NCBI GenBank assembly: GCA_043821115.1
Contig: JBDRDD010000022.1
Location: forward strand, 81,016 to 145,015
Origin: JBDRDD01 sp043821115
GTDB taxonomy: Bacteria; CAYTYR01; UBA6262; DAOVJB01
Direction: 5' to 3'
Length of the DNA stretch: 64,000 bases
The stretch's first letter is position 1. Every line of letters starts with the position of its first letter. Below, in pieces: positions 44,143-54,478 of the stretch. The position numbers and the translations under genes are program-made. Under the pieces are notes generated by a model, which had not been told where the DNA came from, did no database searches, and saw nothing but the letters and a program-made list of their open reading frames with translations.

Positions 44143-45030
44143 TCATCCATGCGGGTGATATTTTTTATGTATATCCTTGATGCGCTGCCTGTTGACATGA
44201 GTATATATCTGTGTCGTAGTGATATCGGAATGCCCGAGCATCTCCTGGACCGATCTAAGGTCAGCACCGTGTTCAAGAAGGTGCGTGGCAAAAGAATGCC
44301 TCAGGGTATGAGGCGTTATAGACCCGGACATACCTATCTTCGCGGCATATTTTTTTATTATCTTCCAGAAACCTACCCTGCTGAATTTTTTACCCCTGCA
44401 GCTTAGAAAAAGCGTCTGCTCCTGTAAGGGGTATTTTTCCTTTTCCCTGACTTTTTTAAGATAATCCCCAACATACTCAAGAGCTACCTTCCCCACAGGG
44501 ACAATGCGTTCCTTGGAACCTTTCCCGATGCAGCGCACATAACCAAGTTTCATGTTGATATCGGTTAAACTAAGATTAATGACTTCAGATATACGCATTC
44601 CAGTGGCATAAAGAAGCTCAAGTATGGCTTTATCCCTTACCCCTGAAAGTGTTGATATATCGGGAGCCATTAGCAAATCCTCTATGTCTCTTGTGGTAAG
44701 CACCGAGGGCAACTTAACACCAAGTTTAGGTGATTCAAGGTTCACTGTCGGATCGTTTTTCATGTGGTCTTCCCTGACCAGGAACCTGTGAAAGTTCCTT
44801 ATGCTCACGATATAGCGCCTCAGAGAAGCCGTGGAACGTCCTTTCTCCATTAGATTCATAAGGTAGTTGAAAATATCCTTGTGCTTGACAATGGAAAGAT
44901 CCTCTATTTTCTGTTTTTTCAGAAAATCTATATAAGCCTCAAGGTCCTGCTTATATGCATCAGTCGTGTTTTGCGCAAGAGACCTTTCAGCGCTGAGAAA
45001 ATAGATAAATTCTCTTAACAGTTCCTTCAC
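44143..45030 (-). CDS. XerC/XerD-type tyrosine recombinase
   Basis: A 295-residue site-specific recombinase. The N-terminal SAM-like core-binding domain begins LLREFIYFLSAERSLAQNT. The catalytic domain has arginine in YATGMRISEVINL, the HTLRHSFATHLLEHGADL block, LGHSDITTTQIYTH with the nucleophilic tyrosine, and ends right after. Length and chromosomal setting fit a dimer-resolution Xer protein, not a phage integrase. XerC and XerD cannot be separated by eye. GTG start, 8 bp after murG. Confidence 0.9.
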   Translation of the reverse strand: MKELLREFIYFLSAERSLAQNTTDAYKQDLEAYIDFLKKQKIEDLSIVKHKDIFNYLMNLMEKGRSTASLRRYIVSIRNFHRFLVREDHMKNDPTVNLESPKLGVKLPSVLTTRDIEDLLMAPDISTLSGVRDKAILELLYATGMRISEVINLSLTDINMKLGYVRCIGKGSKERIVPVGKVALEYVGDYLKKVREKEKYPLQEQTLFLSCRGKKFSRVGFWKIIKKYAAKIGMSGSITPHTLRHSFATHLLEHGADLRSVQEMLGHSDITTTQIYTHVNRQRIKDIHKKYHPHG

Positions 45031-45038
45031 GGGCTACC

Positions 45039-46124
45039 TCATTTTGCAAGCGAGTGTATAAGCAGAAGTATCTCTTCCGCGGCCTTTGGTTTACCGAGTT
45101 TTCGACTGTTCTCGCTCATGATCATCAGTTTCTCCTCGCTAGATATAATATCCATTATGACCCGGGAAAGTCTCTCTCCGTTTAGGTCTTCATCTAAAAT
45201 TACAACAGCCGCATCATGGTCAGCTAAAAACGCCGCGTTCTTCTTCTGATGATCATCTGTCGCAAAGGGATAGGGAACTATAACAGCCGCGATGCCCAGC
45301 GTTGTTATCTCGGCAAGCGTTGTTGCCCCCGCACGGCAAATAACGATATTTGCAGATTTATAGGCATACTCTATGTCATGCATAAAAGCTGCGACGCGTG
45401 CGCTATAGCCCTTCTCCTGGTATAATGCCTTGACTTCATCATAATCCTTCTCACCTGTTATGTGTATAAACTGCACGGTATCCCTTATATTATCCATAAA
45501 AGACAAGGCTTCCCCAACTGCCCTGTTAATGCTGTGAGCCCCCTGGCTTCCACCAAGAACAAGTACGGTCCTCTTGTAGTCCTTAAGCTGGAGGTACTCA
45601 AGAGCCTTGGCCTTCTCCATAGATACTATGCCCTCACGGACAGGATTGCCTGTAAGGATTGTCTTTTTGGCCGGGAAATACCTTTGTGTACTCATAAAAC
45701 TTATGGTTATACTTGTCGCTATTTTCGAAAGCACTCGGTTGGTAAGACCGGGTATGGAATTCTGTTCATGGATGATGGTGGGAACCCTTAGCATGAACCC
45801 GGCAACCACTACGGGAAATGATACATATCCTCCTGTGCCCATAATGACGTGTGGCTTGAACGACAATATTATAAAAACAGATTCAAGTATTGCAAAAGGA
45901 AGTATAAAAGCAAGCTTAATGAGTGAGAAAGAAACCTTCCTGGGAAAAGGTGCACTGTGTATACCCTTAAAAGGTAATTCATATTCCTGGGCAATCCTGG
46001 AAGCCAGTTTCTTCTTCTTCCCCACTAGCAACACTTTTATATTATTGGCACGAAGTCTCTGGGCAACAGCAATGCCCGGATAAACATGCCCCCCTGTTCC
46101 TCCCGCGGCAATCAGTACACGCAT
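45039..46124 (-). CDS. murG: UDP-N-acetylglucosamine--MurNAc-pentapeptide transferase
   Basis: A 361-residue GT-B enzyme that adds GlcNAc to lipid I to give lipid II. Glycine-rich loops IAAGGTGGHVYPGIAVA and VLGGSQGAHSIN, HEQNSIPGLTNR, and CRAGATTLAEI with the UDP-binding PYPFATDDHQ complete the family pattern. It is the last cell wall gene of the dcw block; murC, which usually follows, is absent here. Confidence 0.96.
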   Translation of the reverse strand: MRVLIAAGGTGGHVYPGIAVAQRLRANNIKVLLVGKKKKLASRIAQEYELPFKGIHSAPFPRKVSFSLIKLAFILPFAILESVFIILSFKPHVIMGTGGYVSFPVVVAGFMLRVPTIIHEQNSIPGLTNRVLSKIATSITISFMSTQRYFPAKKTILTGNPVREGIVSMEKAKALEYLQLKDYKRTVLVLGGSQGAHSINRAVGEALSFMDNIRDTVQFIHITGEKDYDEVKALYQEKGYSARVAAFMHDIEYAYKSANIVICRAGATTLAEITTLGIAAVIVPYPFATDDHQKKNAAFLADHDAAVVILDEDLNGERLSRVIMDIISSEEKLMIMSENSRKLGKPKAAEEILLLIHSLAK

Positions 46125-46134
46125 AAGTCACCCT

Positions 46135-47256
46135 TTATTTTGTCTGCTTTGATATGTTAAGCAGTATCCCCACACCTGCAAGAGAACAAAGAAGTGAAGA
46201 CCCACCAAAACTAAGAAACGGTAACGTAACACCTTTGGTCGGCAGACACCCTGTAACAACACCGATATTTATAATAGCCTGTAGCCCTATGCTAAATGTT
46301 ATTCCGTATGCAAGCAGGCTTCCGAAAAGATCCTGGGCATGCACGGCGATCCTGGTTCCGCGCCATATAAATAATATAAAAAGTGTAATTATAATTGATG
46401 TCCCTATAAAACCCAATTCTTCCCCTATCAACGGGAATATAAAATCCGTGTGAATATCCGGCAGGTAGAAGAACTTCTGTTTACCGGCACCCAGCCCCAC
46501 TCCGTTAAAACCTCCGGAGCCAAGGGTTATCAGTGATTGATTGAGCTGATATCCCCCTTCAGCCAGATCCTTCGCTGAGAAGTACTCCGGAGACCATACT
46601 TTAAGAAATATCATTAATCGCTGAAGACGATGAGGCGATTTTATTATGGCTATCGCCAGAAGAGGCAGGGATGAAAGCACCAATGAAGAGAGATGTATCA
46701 ACCTTGCACCACCTACAAAAAGCATCACTAAACCGACTCCGAATATGAGAATTGGGCTTCCAAGATCACGTTCCATTAATATTAAAAATGAAAAGATACC
46801 CATTATTATAAGTGCGGGTAATATACCTTTATTGAATTGTTTTATCTTGCTCTGCCTGCGGTCTATAAAATCCGCCAGGTAAATGATCAAGCATAGCCTC
46901 GCCAGCTCCGAAGGCTGGAAGTTAATCGGACCAAGACGTATCCACCTCTGTGCCCCCCTGACACTACTGCCTAATACCCCGGTCAATACAAACACGAGAA
47001 GAATGCCCGAAGCGATCAAGAGGAATTTGGAAATATCCTGCAGCTTATGATAGTCAACTTTTATCATCAATAATAGTGTTATCATGCCCAATATAGACCA
47101 CAACAACTGCTTTAGTATAATTACAAAACCGCTCCCGTAACGCTGGTACGCGGCTATGTCACTTGCGCTATATATCATAATAAGCCCTATTACAACAAGG
47201 ATCCCTACCACTCTAAATAGAAACATATCCGGACGATGTAATTTCTGCTTTAGCAT
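46135..47256 (-). CDS. ftsW: Peptidoglycan glycosyltransferase FtsW
   Basis: A 373-residue SEDS-family membrane protein with about ten spans. It polymerises lipid II at the division site together with the PBP FtsI. Seen: MIYSASDIAAYQRYG, RWIRLGPINFQPSELARL, LMERDLGSPILIFGVG, and the loop near KQKFFYLPDIHTDFIFPLIGEE. The C-terminal GVTLPFLSFGGSSLL is diagnostic of FtsW/RodA. Position between murD and murG makes FtsW the better choice. Confidence 0.95.
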   Translation of the reverse strand: MLKQKLHRPDMFLFRVVGILVVIGLIMIYSASDIAAYQRYGSGFVIILKQLLWSILGMITLLLMIKVDYHKLQDISKFLLIASGILLVFVLTGVLGSSVRGAQRWIRLGPINFQPSELARLCLIIYLADFIDRRQSKIKQFNKGILPALIIMGIFSFLILMERDLGSPILIFGVGLVMLFVGGARLIHLSSLVLSSLPLLAIAIIKSPHRLQRLMIFLKVWSPEYFSAKDLAEGGYQLNQSLITLGSGGFNGVGLGAGKQKFFYLPDIHTDFIFPLIGEELGFIGTSIIITLFILFIWRGTRIAVHAQDLFGSLLAYGITFSIGLQAIINIGVVTGCLPTKGVTLPFLSFGGSSLLCSLAGVGILLNISKQTK

Positions 47257-47287
47257 ATTTGCTCCTGGTATATAAAAACTTTTGCCC

Positions 47288-48631
47288 TTACAGAGCTTTC
47301 ACAAGCTCCTTAAAAACACGGCCGCGTTCCTCGTAGTTCTCAAACATGTCATAACTCGAGCAAGCGGGCGAAAGCAGTACTATATCCCCTTTGGCGGCAA
47401 CCTTAAATGAAACTTTAACGGCTTCTTTCATAGAAACAACCAAAGAAACATCGGTTTCAGTGCCTAGTTCTTCCTTTATTTTTTGAGCTCCTTCACCAAG
47501 GAGCACAAGCGCTTTTACCTTTTCACGCACCAGTTCCTTAAGAGGTGTATAAGGACTGCCCTTGTCCCTGCCGCCGGCAATAAGTACTATCGGAGCATTG
47601 AAACTCTCCAGAGCCCTTATAACTGAATCCACATTGGTGGCCTTTGAATCATTAATAAATTTCACGCCGTTAATTTCCCTGACAGTCTCAAGACGATGCT
47701 CCACCCCGCCAAATCCGGATATAGCCTCGATAAGAATGTCATTCTCTACGTTTAAGATAATTGAAACGGCAACCGAGGCAAGAACATTTTCCACATTGTG
47801 CATCCCCGGTATCTTTATTACACTTAAGGGAAAACTTGATCCTTTACCATCGAGCCGCGCTATGATATTCCCTTGTGATATGTAAACACCTTCTTCAAGT
47901 TCTTTCTTGGTGCTGAAGAAAACCACCTTGCAGTTTGCATCCTTTACCATTTTGCATACTGCATCGTCATCGGCATTCGCAATCAGGAAATCACCCTCGC
48001 CCTGGTTTTCAAAAATCCTTTTTTTGGCGCTTGCGTATTGTCGCATATCTTTATAGCGATCCAGATGGTCCGGAGTGAGATTCAGGATAACACTTATCCT
48101 GGGATGGAATTTATTGATAGTCTCAAGCTGGAAACTGCTTATCTCAGCTACTACCACCTCATTAGCAGAACCAAGTGCTACTTCCGATAGAGGTTTCCCT
48201 ATATTACCGGCTACATCAACAGTGCCTTTAGATTTACTGAGGATATTTCCTATCAAGGTAGTTGTTGTTGTTTTTCCGTTCGTGCCGGTAATCGCAACTA
48301 TCGGCGCTTTTATAAAGCCACATGCCAGCTCAATCTCTCCGACAACTGGGATACCCTTTTGTGAGGCTTTATTTACTATATCTATATTTGAAGCAATACC
48401 GGGACTGATCACCAGTAACTTGGCATCTTCAATTATCGTATCGGTATGCCCTCCTGTTTGGACGTTAATATTTATTTCCTCAAGAGCTTTTATTTGCTTC
48501 TTAAAACCAGAGCCATCACCGGATTCACTAATTGTAACATGTGCCCCCAAGCTATTGAGCAAGCGTGCAGCCGCTATACCGCTTTTTCCCATACCAAGCA
48601 CAACGACATTTTTACCCTTAAAATCAGTCAA
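47288..48631 (-). CDS. murD: UDP-N-acetylmuramoylalanine--D-glutamate ligase
   Basis: A 447-residue Mur ligase that adds D-glutamate to UDP-MurNAc-L-Ala. N-terminal Rossmann VVVLGMGKSGIAAARLL, ATP loop AITGTNGKTTTTTLI, NLTPDHLDRYKDM, and FINDSKATNVDSV near residue 330 are typical of MurD. TTG start behind GGAGG. Confidence 0.95.
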   Translation of the reverse strand: MTDFKGKNVVVLGMGKSGIAAARLLNSLGAHVTISESGDGSGFKKQIKALEEININVQTGGHTDTIIEDAKLLVISPGIASNIDIVNKASQKGIPVVGEIELACGFIKAPIVAITGTNGKTTTTTLIGNILSKSKGTVDVAGNIGKPLSEVALGSANEVVVAEISSFQLETINKFHPRISVILNLTPDHLDRYKDMRQYASAKKRIFENQGEGDFLIANADDDAVCKMVKDANCKVVFFSTKKELEEGVYISQGNIIARLDGKGSSFPLSVIKIPGMHNVENVLASVAVSIILNVENDILIEAISGFGGVEHRLETVREINGVKFINDSKATNVDSVIRALESFNAPIVLIAGGRDKGSPYTPLKELVREKVKALVLLGEGAQKIKEELGTETDVSLVVSMKEAVKVSFKVAAKGDIVLLSPACSSYDMFENYEERGRVFKELVKAL

Positions 48632-48650
48632 GTTATACTACCTCCAAAAT

Positions 48651-49736
48651 CTACCGTAATTTAAGAGAGCTGAGTGCAATAAGTGAAAGTATTATAGCAA
48701 CTATCCAGAACCTAATTACAATCTTCGGTTCCGGCATGTTTTTTAGCTCAAAATGATGATGAATTGGAGCCATACGGAATATGCGCTTTCCTCTGAGCTT
48801 GAATGATCCAACCTGCAGGATGACCGAGAGTGCCTCGGCTACGAATATACCGCCAACTATAACCAGTAAAAGTTCATGCTTTATAAATATGGCTACCATC
48901 CCTATAGCCCCCCCGAGAAATAAGGAACCCGTATCTCCCATGAACACCTCTGCGGGAAAACTGTTAAACCACAAAAAGCCCAATCCAGCCCCTATCATCG
49001 CAGACAAAAACACCGTCAGCTCACCGCTTCCGGAAACAGGTATCAGTTTAAGATATCCGCTAAACCTCACATTACCCACAAGATAGGCGATTCCCGCATA
49101 AGTCAGGGCCGCTATTACCAAAGAGCCTATAGCCAGACCGTCAAGCCCATCAGTCAGGTTGACCGCGTTAGATGTTCCTATTATGACCAATATAACAAAC
49201 GGGATATAAAATATACCGAGCTCTAAAAATGCATCTTTGAGGTAAGGAACATTAAGTTTTGTGGCAAACTCCGCGTTTAACGGGTATATATACAAATATC
49301 CCGCTACTATCAAACCAAGTATAAACTGTCCTATAATTTTAGAAGACGCGCTTAAGCCCTTTGAATGCCTTCTTATCATCTTGAGGAAATCATCAAGAAA
49401 CCCCAGGAAACCCAGCCATATTGTGGCAAAAAGCGTCAATACTATAAAACGGTTATCCAATCTAGCCCATAAAAGCGTTGATATAACCAGCGTAAGCAGA
49501 ATTATTAACCCTCCCATGCTGGGCGTTCCCGCCTTGGCCAAATGGGTAGAAGGCCCGTTCTCGCGTATCTGCTGCTCTATATGAAACTTTTTTAATTTAC
49601 GGATAATAGGCGGACTTATGAAGAAACTTATAATAAGAGCGGTCAATATGGCTCCGCCCGCCCTGAATGTTATGTATTGAAAAACGTTAAAAGCGAATAT
49701 ATGTTTATGTAAAGGGTAGAGCAAATGATATAGCAT
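48651..49736 (-). CDS. mraY: Phospho-N-acetylmuramoyl-pentapeptide-transferase
   Basis: A 361-residue inner-membrane enzyme, about ten spans, that moves phospho-MurNAc-pentapeptide to undecaprenyl phosphate to make lipid I. Motifs: HLAKAGTPSMGGLII, LGFLDDFLKMIRRHSKGLS, NAVNLTDGLDGLAIG, FMGDTGSLFLGG and MAPIHHHFEL, which carries the MraY histidine trio. Confidence 0.96.
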   Translation of the reverse strand: MLYHLLYPLHKHIFAFNVFQYITFRAGGAILTALIISFFISPPIIRKLKKFHIEQQIRENGPSTHLAKAGTPSMGGLIILLTLVISTLLWARLDNRFIVLTLFATIWLGFLGFLDDFLKMIRRHSKGLSASSKIIGQFILGLIVAGYLYIYPLNAEFATKLNVPYLKDAFLELGIFYIPFVILVIIGTSNAVNLTDGLDGLAIGSLVIAALTYAGIAYLVGNVRFSGYLKLIPVSGSGELTVFLSAMIGAGLGFLWFNSFPAEVFMGDTGSLFLGGAIGMVAIFIKHELLLVIVGGIFVAEALSVILQVGSFKLRGKRIFRMAPIHHHFELKNMPEPKIVIRFWIVAIILSLIALSSLKLR

Positions 49737-49760
49737 ATAACCTCCGGTTCAAAAATATTA

Positions 49761-51182
49761 TTACCCATTCTTAAGTAATTCTACTATTGTCTCCATCTTC
49801 ATGGCGCGCGAGCCTTTGATTAATATTATATCTCCTTTTCTTGCCTGCCGAAGGAGTTTTTCTGCGATATCCTTTTTATCTTTCATAACAAAAACATTAT
49901 CTTTTGAAAACCCGCTTTTTATAGCCCCTTTTGCTACGTGCTCGGCCATTTCACCTGTGGCAAAAACCATCCCTATGTCAGTCTTCGATATATATTCCCC
50001 TATCTCCTCATGCAACTGTTTTCCCTTCTCTCCCAGCTCAAGCATGTCTCCTATAACCGCTATCTTCCTCCCTGTGTTGGAAAATGAGGACAGAGTCGCT
50101 ATTGCTCTTGTCGTGGAGTCTGGATTCGCGTTATAAGCATCGTTTATGACCTTCATGCCTTTAATCTCTGTCACCTCCATGTGCAGTGAAGGCATCTTGA
50201 ACTGCGAGAGCCTTCTTGAACACGCATTAAGCGGTATACCGAAAATATTGCAGACCGCTATAGCCCCCAGCGCATTGTACACATTGTGATAGCCAAGAAC
50301 CGGAAGAGACATTTGCTCTGTAATAACATCGTCTTTCTGCCTGACGCTTACCATGAAATTAATTCCCGCTTCGCCAGCATTTATAGCCGAAGCCACTATG
50401 TCCGCCATCTTATTTTTTATTCCATAGCTTAAAACCCTGCAGCCAACACTTGCTGATGCCTGTGCGAGCTGCTCATCATCGAGGTTTACCACAAGCACGC
50501 TTTCCACGGAAAGTGCACCGGCTAATTCCATCTTAGCCTTGAGCACACCCTCAAGATCCCTGAACTGCTCCAGATGTGCCCTCTGTATATTAGTAATAAC
50601 AGCAACATTAATAGGAGAGGCTATATTAGAGAGATATGCTATTTCTCCCTGGGCATTGGTTCCCATCTCCATACAGATGACACCGTGTTTGGAAGAAAGT
50701 TCCAGAAGAGTCAGGGGAACACCTATATGATTATTGAAATTCCCCTTGGTCCCAAGGACATTGAATTTATCTGCAAGCAACTCCACCGCCATATCCTTCG
50801 TGGTAGTCTTGCCATTACTTCCCGTAATTGCAACAAGAGGTATTTCAAACTGCTTGCGCCAGTACCCTGCAATTGCACCAAGACACTTCACTGAATCATC
50901 TACTTGTATTATCACACCCTTATGCTTTTTTTTCCTTAGAAATTCCCATGTTCTCTTTACACATAGATTATTATCTATAATTACCCCGCCTGCGCCTTTT
51001 TCAAACGCTTCCTCTATGAAATGATGCCCGTCGAAACGATTCCCTTTTAGCGCGATAAAAAATCCGCCCTTATCAAGAGTTCTTGTGTCGATAGAGAAAC
51101 ATTGTATTTTCCTGTCCAGATCACCTGCAATCAGTTTACCCTTGGTAATGTCAAGCAGTTCCACAACGGTTAGTTTATTCAT
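49761..51182 (-). CDS. murF: UDP-N-acetylmuramoyl-tripeptide--D-alanyl-D-alanine ligase
   Basis: A 473-residue Mur ligase that adds D-Ala-D-Ala to the UDP-MurNAc-tripeptide. ATP loop AITGSNGKTTTKDM, EMGTNAQGEIAYL, NAYNANPDST and AVIGDMLELG are typical of MurF. The ATG overlaps the murE stop by 4 bp (ATGA), with AGGAG just upstream, so the two ligases are likely coupled in translation. Confidence 0.96.
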   Translation of the reverse strand: MNKLTVVELLDITKGKLIAGDLDRKIQCFSIDTRTLDKGGFFIALKGNRFDGHHFIEEAFEKGAGGVIIDNNLCVKRTWEFLRKKKHKGVIIQVDDSVKCLGAIAGYWRKQFEIPLVAITGSNGKTTTKDMAVELLADKFNVLGTKGNFNNHIGVPLTLLELSSKHGVICMEMGTNAQGEIAYLSNIASPINVAVITNIQRAHLEQFRDLEGVLKAKMELAGALSVESVLVVNLDDEQLAQASASVGCRVLSYGIKNKMADIVASAINAGEAGINFMVSVRQKDDVITEQMSLPVLGYHNVYNALGAIAVCNIFGIPLNACSRRLSQFKMPSLHMEVTEIKGMKVINDAYNANPDSTTRAIATLSSFSNTGRKIAVIGDMLELGEKGKQLHEEIGEYISKTDIGMVFATGEMAEHVAKGAIKSGFSKDNVFVMKDKKDIAEKLLRQARKGDIILIKGSRAMKMETIVELLKNG

Positions 51183-52723
51183 AACAACTCCTGCTGTTTT
51201 GATGTCTTGGATTTGCGCGCAGCTATCATTTGTAAGACCTGTTTTGCTACTTCCGTATCGCTGAAATATATGGTCCTGTCACTGAAGATCTGTGTCGTCT
51301 CATGCCCCTTACCGGCTATAAGTACCACGTCACCCTCTTGGGCTTCACTAAGGGCTTCCTCTATGGCCTTGGCCCTGTCCAGTATTATACGATAGTTCGT
51401 CTTTCCTGTCCTCTTTATCCCTATCTCCACATCAAGAGCTATTTTAGCCGGGTCTTCGCTGCGCGGGTTATCAGATGTTATAATAGACAAGTCGCTGTTT
51501 GTCACCGCAACCTCTCCCATAAGAGGACGCTTTGTCCGGTCACGATCGCCTCCGCAGCCAAAAACCGTTATTATCCTGTTGGGGCTTAGTTCCCTGACAC
51601 TAAGAAGGGTCCTATACAAAGCATCGTCTGTATGTGCATAGTCAACCACTACCATGAATTTCTGCCCTTCTTCGATAAGTTCGAATCTGCCTGGTATATG
51701 CCCGACCTTCCCCAAAGCCTTCTTTATAACGGCTATATCTATTTTCTGGCTGAGCCCGACACCGATTGCCGCAAGAGCATTATATATATTAGACTTTCCT
51801 ATAAGACGCAGTTTTATATTCCCAAGTTTTGTACCGTTAAGAAGGATGGAAAATTCACACCCTTGCCTGCTCAGTTTTATATCCCTGGCCTGCAGGTACT
51901 GCACACTAAAATCAGCAGGAGTATAGTCTATGCCGTAAAGCATGACAGGAACTTTTGTGCGCTCTACTATATGACTGCTCCTGGGATCATCAGCGTTTAT
52001 AACAGCGCATTTAGGGAATTTTTTCTTTTTAGTCTCTCTAAGCATCTCGAAAAGTTTTGTTTTTGCCTCAAGATAATTTTCAAAGGTCTTGTGAAAATCC
52101 AGATGATCGCGGGTAAGATTAGTGAATACGCCCACATCAAACTCACAGCCCATCACCCTGTCCTGAACAAGGGCATGGGAGGAAACCTCTAGAGCAACAT
52201 ATCTAACGCCGCTATCCGCCATCTCAGCCATCATACGCTGAAGCTCAGATGACTGGGGTGTTGTGGTTAGTGCCGGTACATGCTTGTTTGCATAACGGTA
52301 TTCTATAGTGCCTATCACTCCGACATTCTTCGAGTTTTCCACAAAGACAGCCTCCAGCAGATACGATATGGTCGTCTTGCCGTTTGTTCCCGTGATACCT
52401 ATGACACACATCTTCATGGAGGGATCATTATAGAATTCCTTGGATATTTTTGCGAGCGCCTTGCGGGAATCAGACACCAGTACCAGAGTGACTGTAGATG
52501 GTAATTCGATTTTATCTTCCGAAACAACAGCCACAGCTCCCTTACTAAGAGCATCGTTTATATATTTGCTTCCGTCTTCCTTATATCCCCTGATACTGAC
52601 GAACAGATATCCTTTCTCCACCCGGCGTGAATCAGCACTAACACCCGTTATTTTAGTGCCTGTATCACCGGAAACTTCTTTTATATCAAGAGCGGATATG
52701 ATCTTCTTAATAGTTGTCGCCAT
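51179..52723 (-). CDS. murE: UDP-N-acetylmuramoyl-L-alanyl-D-glutamate--2,6-diaminopimelate ligase
   Basis: A 514-residue Mur ligase for the third peptide residue. The ATP loop GTNGKTT is at 112-118. The substrate motif DNPR is at 418-421 (TSDNPRSEDP), the form linked with meso-diaminopimelate and not lysine. This gives direct evidence for Gram-negative-type peptidoglycan. VFGCGGDRDRTKRPLMG is also present. It follows ftsI by 15 bp. Confidence 0.96.
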   Translation of the reverse strand: MATTIKKIISALDIKEVSGDTGTKITGVSADSRRVEKGYLFVSIRGYKEDGSKYINDALSKGAVAVVSEDKIELPSTVTLVLVSDSRKALAKISKEFYNDPSMKMCVIGITGTNGKTTISYLLEAVFVENSKNVGVIGTIEYRYANKHVPALTTTPQSSELQRMMAEMADSGVRYVALEVSSHALVQDRVMGCEFDVGVFTNLTRDHLDFHKTFENYLEAKTKLFEMLRETKKKKFPKCAVINADDPRSSHIVERTKVPVMLYGIDYTPADFSVQYLQARDIKLSRQGCEFSILLNGTKLGNIKLRLIGKSNIYNALAAIGVGLSQKIDIAVIKKALGKVGHIPGRFELIEEGQKFMVVVDYAHTDDALYRTLLSVRELSPNRIITVFGCGGDRDRTKRPLMGEVAVTNSDLSIITSDNPRSEDPAKIALDVEIGIKRTGKTNYRIILDRAKAIEEALSEAQEGDVVLIAGKGHETTQIFSDRTIYFSDTEVAKQVLQMIAARKSKTSKQQELL

Positions 52724-52738
52724 TAGACCCTCTTTACT

Positions 52739-54478
52739 TTATTTTGCCATGACTAAATCTAATTCCGGTGAAATATTGAGATAGCGCATTATCTCTTTGG
52801 CTATAGAAGCAAATGCGGGAGCGCATACAGCACTTCCCCAGTGTATTTCCTGTGGTTCATCAACTATAACAAGAATTGTAACCCTTGGATTATCAGCGGG
52901 AAGATATCCCACAAAGCTTGAAACGTGTTTATCAGGCGAGTAAGTCCCGATTTCAGGATCGTATTTCTGAGCGGTTCCGGTCTTCCCGGCTACCGCGTAG
53001 CCTTCCACTGCCGCTGCCTTACCCGTTCCATTCTCGACTACCCCTTTTAGTATGTCGTTTAGTATGAGAGCTGTATTTTCGCTTATAACACGTCTTCTGA
53101 GCTGAGGGCTGAATTCCTCTATTATATTTCCTTTCTTGTCTTTCCTGAATTTTATTATGTACGGATGCATAAGCTTACCCCTGTTGCCAACAGCAGACAC
53201 TGCGGATACCATCTGAAGAGGGGTAACGGATATTTCCTGCCCGAATGATATCCTTGAAAGAGAAATCTTGGACCAGTTTCTGGGATTTTTTAGGAAACCA
53301 TCGGCCTCAAAAGGCAGCTGTATTTTGGTCTTTGAGCCGAATCCGAAATTTGTTACATAAGAGAACATTTTTTCCTTGCCCAGTTTTTCGCTTACCTTAG
53401 CGACACCTATGTTACTCGACTTCTCAATAACTTCCTTAAATGTAAGCCATCCTTGCTTTTCATGGTCGCGGATGGGTTTTCCTGCAAATACGTAACGCCC
53501 TTCTTCGCAGAATATTTTATCTTCTCTTGTCACAAGACCTTCTTCCAGAGCCGCGGCCGCTGTTATAATCTTGAATGTGGAACCGGGCTCATAAACATCA
53601 GTGACAGCACGGTTCTTGATGAACCCCTGGGTTTCCTCGGTGATATTATTTGGGTCAAAGGTTGGCCAGTTAGCCATAGCAAGGATCTCACCTGTTGAGG
53701 TTTCCTGAACGATGATCGTCCCTCCTTTAGCATTATATTTCTTACATACCTGTTCAAGTTCGCGTTCAACAAAATACTGTATCTTGCTGTCAATTGTTAA
53801 AAATATGCTGTTTCCCTTTGGCGGATTCTTGTATGCTTTATCGTCTTTTAATATGAACCTTCCCTTGCCGTCTCTCTCTCCAACCATCTGTATCATCTCC
53901 CCATGGAAGTCCTTGTTAAGAAAACGTTCTATGCCCTCAGAACCCTCATGGTCTATATTTACAAAACCCATTACCTGGCTGGCAAGCTTGCCGAGCGGGT
54001 AGAATCTTTTACCCTCCTTCTTAAATACGACTCCCTTTATATCAAGATCCCTTATTCTCTTGGCTATATTTTCGTCTACCTGCCTCTTAAGCCATATAAA
54101 CTTACGACCTGATTTAATCCTCCTAAGGACAAGGCTTTCGTCCATATCCAGTACTTCTGCAAGTTCAATCCCAAGGTTATTTGCCAGCTCCTGCTCGGTA
54201 TATAAACCCGATATCATATTGGAGTCAACCCCTACCGAAGGGACTTCTATACTGACAGCGAGTTCCTTGCCGTTCCTGTCATATATTTCCCCTCTTTCGG
54301 GTTCAATTTTCCTCACGACAACGTTCTGGTCTTGCTTGATGCTGCAGTATTCATCATAGCGTAGAACCTGCAGGAAATAAAGCCTCACCATCAGCAAGCC
54401 GAAAATAGTGACTAATAAAAGCGTGCAGAAAATAATAGGACCTTTATCAGGCAGAAAAACCCTTCTAAGTGACCTCAT
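52739..54478 (-). CDS. ftsI: Division-type penicillin-binding protein 3 (FtsI)
   Basis: A 579-residue class B PBP that cross-links septal peptidoglycan. One N-terminal membrane span (about 13-36), the non-catalytic domain with ERGEIYDRNG, then the transpeptidase domain: nucleophile Ser300 in STFK, SSN at 354-356 and KTG at 499-501. No PASTA domains. The ATG overlaps the ftsL stop by 4 bp. Confidence 0.95.
   Translation of the reverse strand: MRSLRRVFLPDKGPIIFCTLLLVTIFGLLMVRLYFLQVLRYDEYCSIKQDQNVVVRKIEPERGEIYDRNGKELAVSIEVPSVGVDSNMISGLYTEQELANNLGIELAEVLDMDESLVLRRIKSGRKFIWLKRQVDENIAKRIRDLDIKGVVFKKEGKRFYPLGKLASQVMGFVNIDHEGSEGIERFLNKDFHGEMIQMVGERDGKGRFILKDDKAYKNPPKGNSIFLTIDSKIQYFVERELEQVCKKYNAKGGTIIVQETSTGEILAMANWPTFDPNNITEETQGFIKNRAVTDVYEPGSTFKIITAAAALEEGLVTREDKIFCEEGRYVFAGKPIRDHEKQGWLTFKEVIEKSSNIGVAKVSEKLGKEKMFSYVTNFGFGSKTKIQLPFEADGFLKNPRNWSKISLSRISFGQEISVTPLQMVSAVSAVGNRGKLMHPYIIKFRKDKKGNIIEEFSPQLRRRVISENTALILNDILKGVVENGTGKAAAVEGYAVAGKTGTAQKYDPEIGTYSPDKHVSSFVGYLPADNPRVTILVIVDEPQEIHWGSAVCAPAFASIAKEIMRYLNISPELDLVMAK

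Noticed and set aside
44143..45030. The tyrosine recombinase as a phage or transposon integrase
   Set aside because: Length and motifs fit XerC/D, the gene is embedded 8 bp after murG, and no attachment repeats or mobile genes are nearby.
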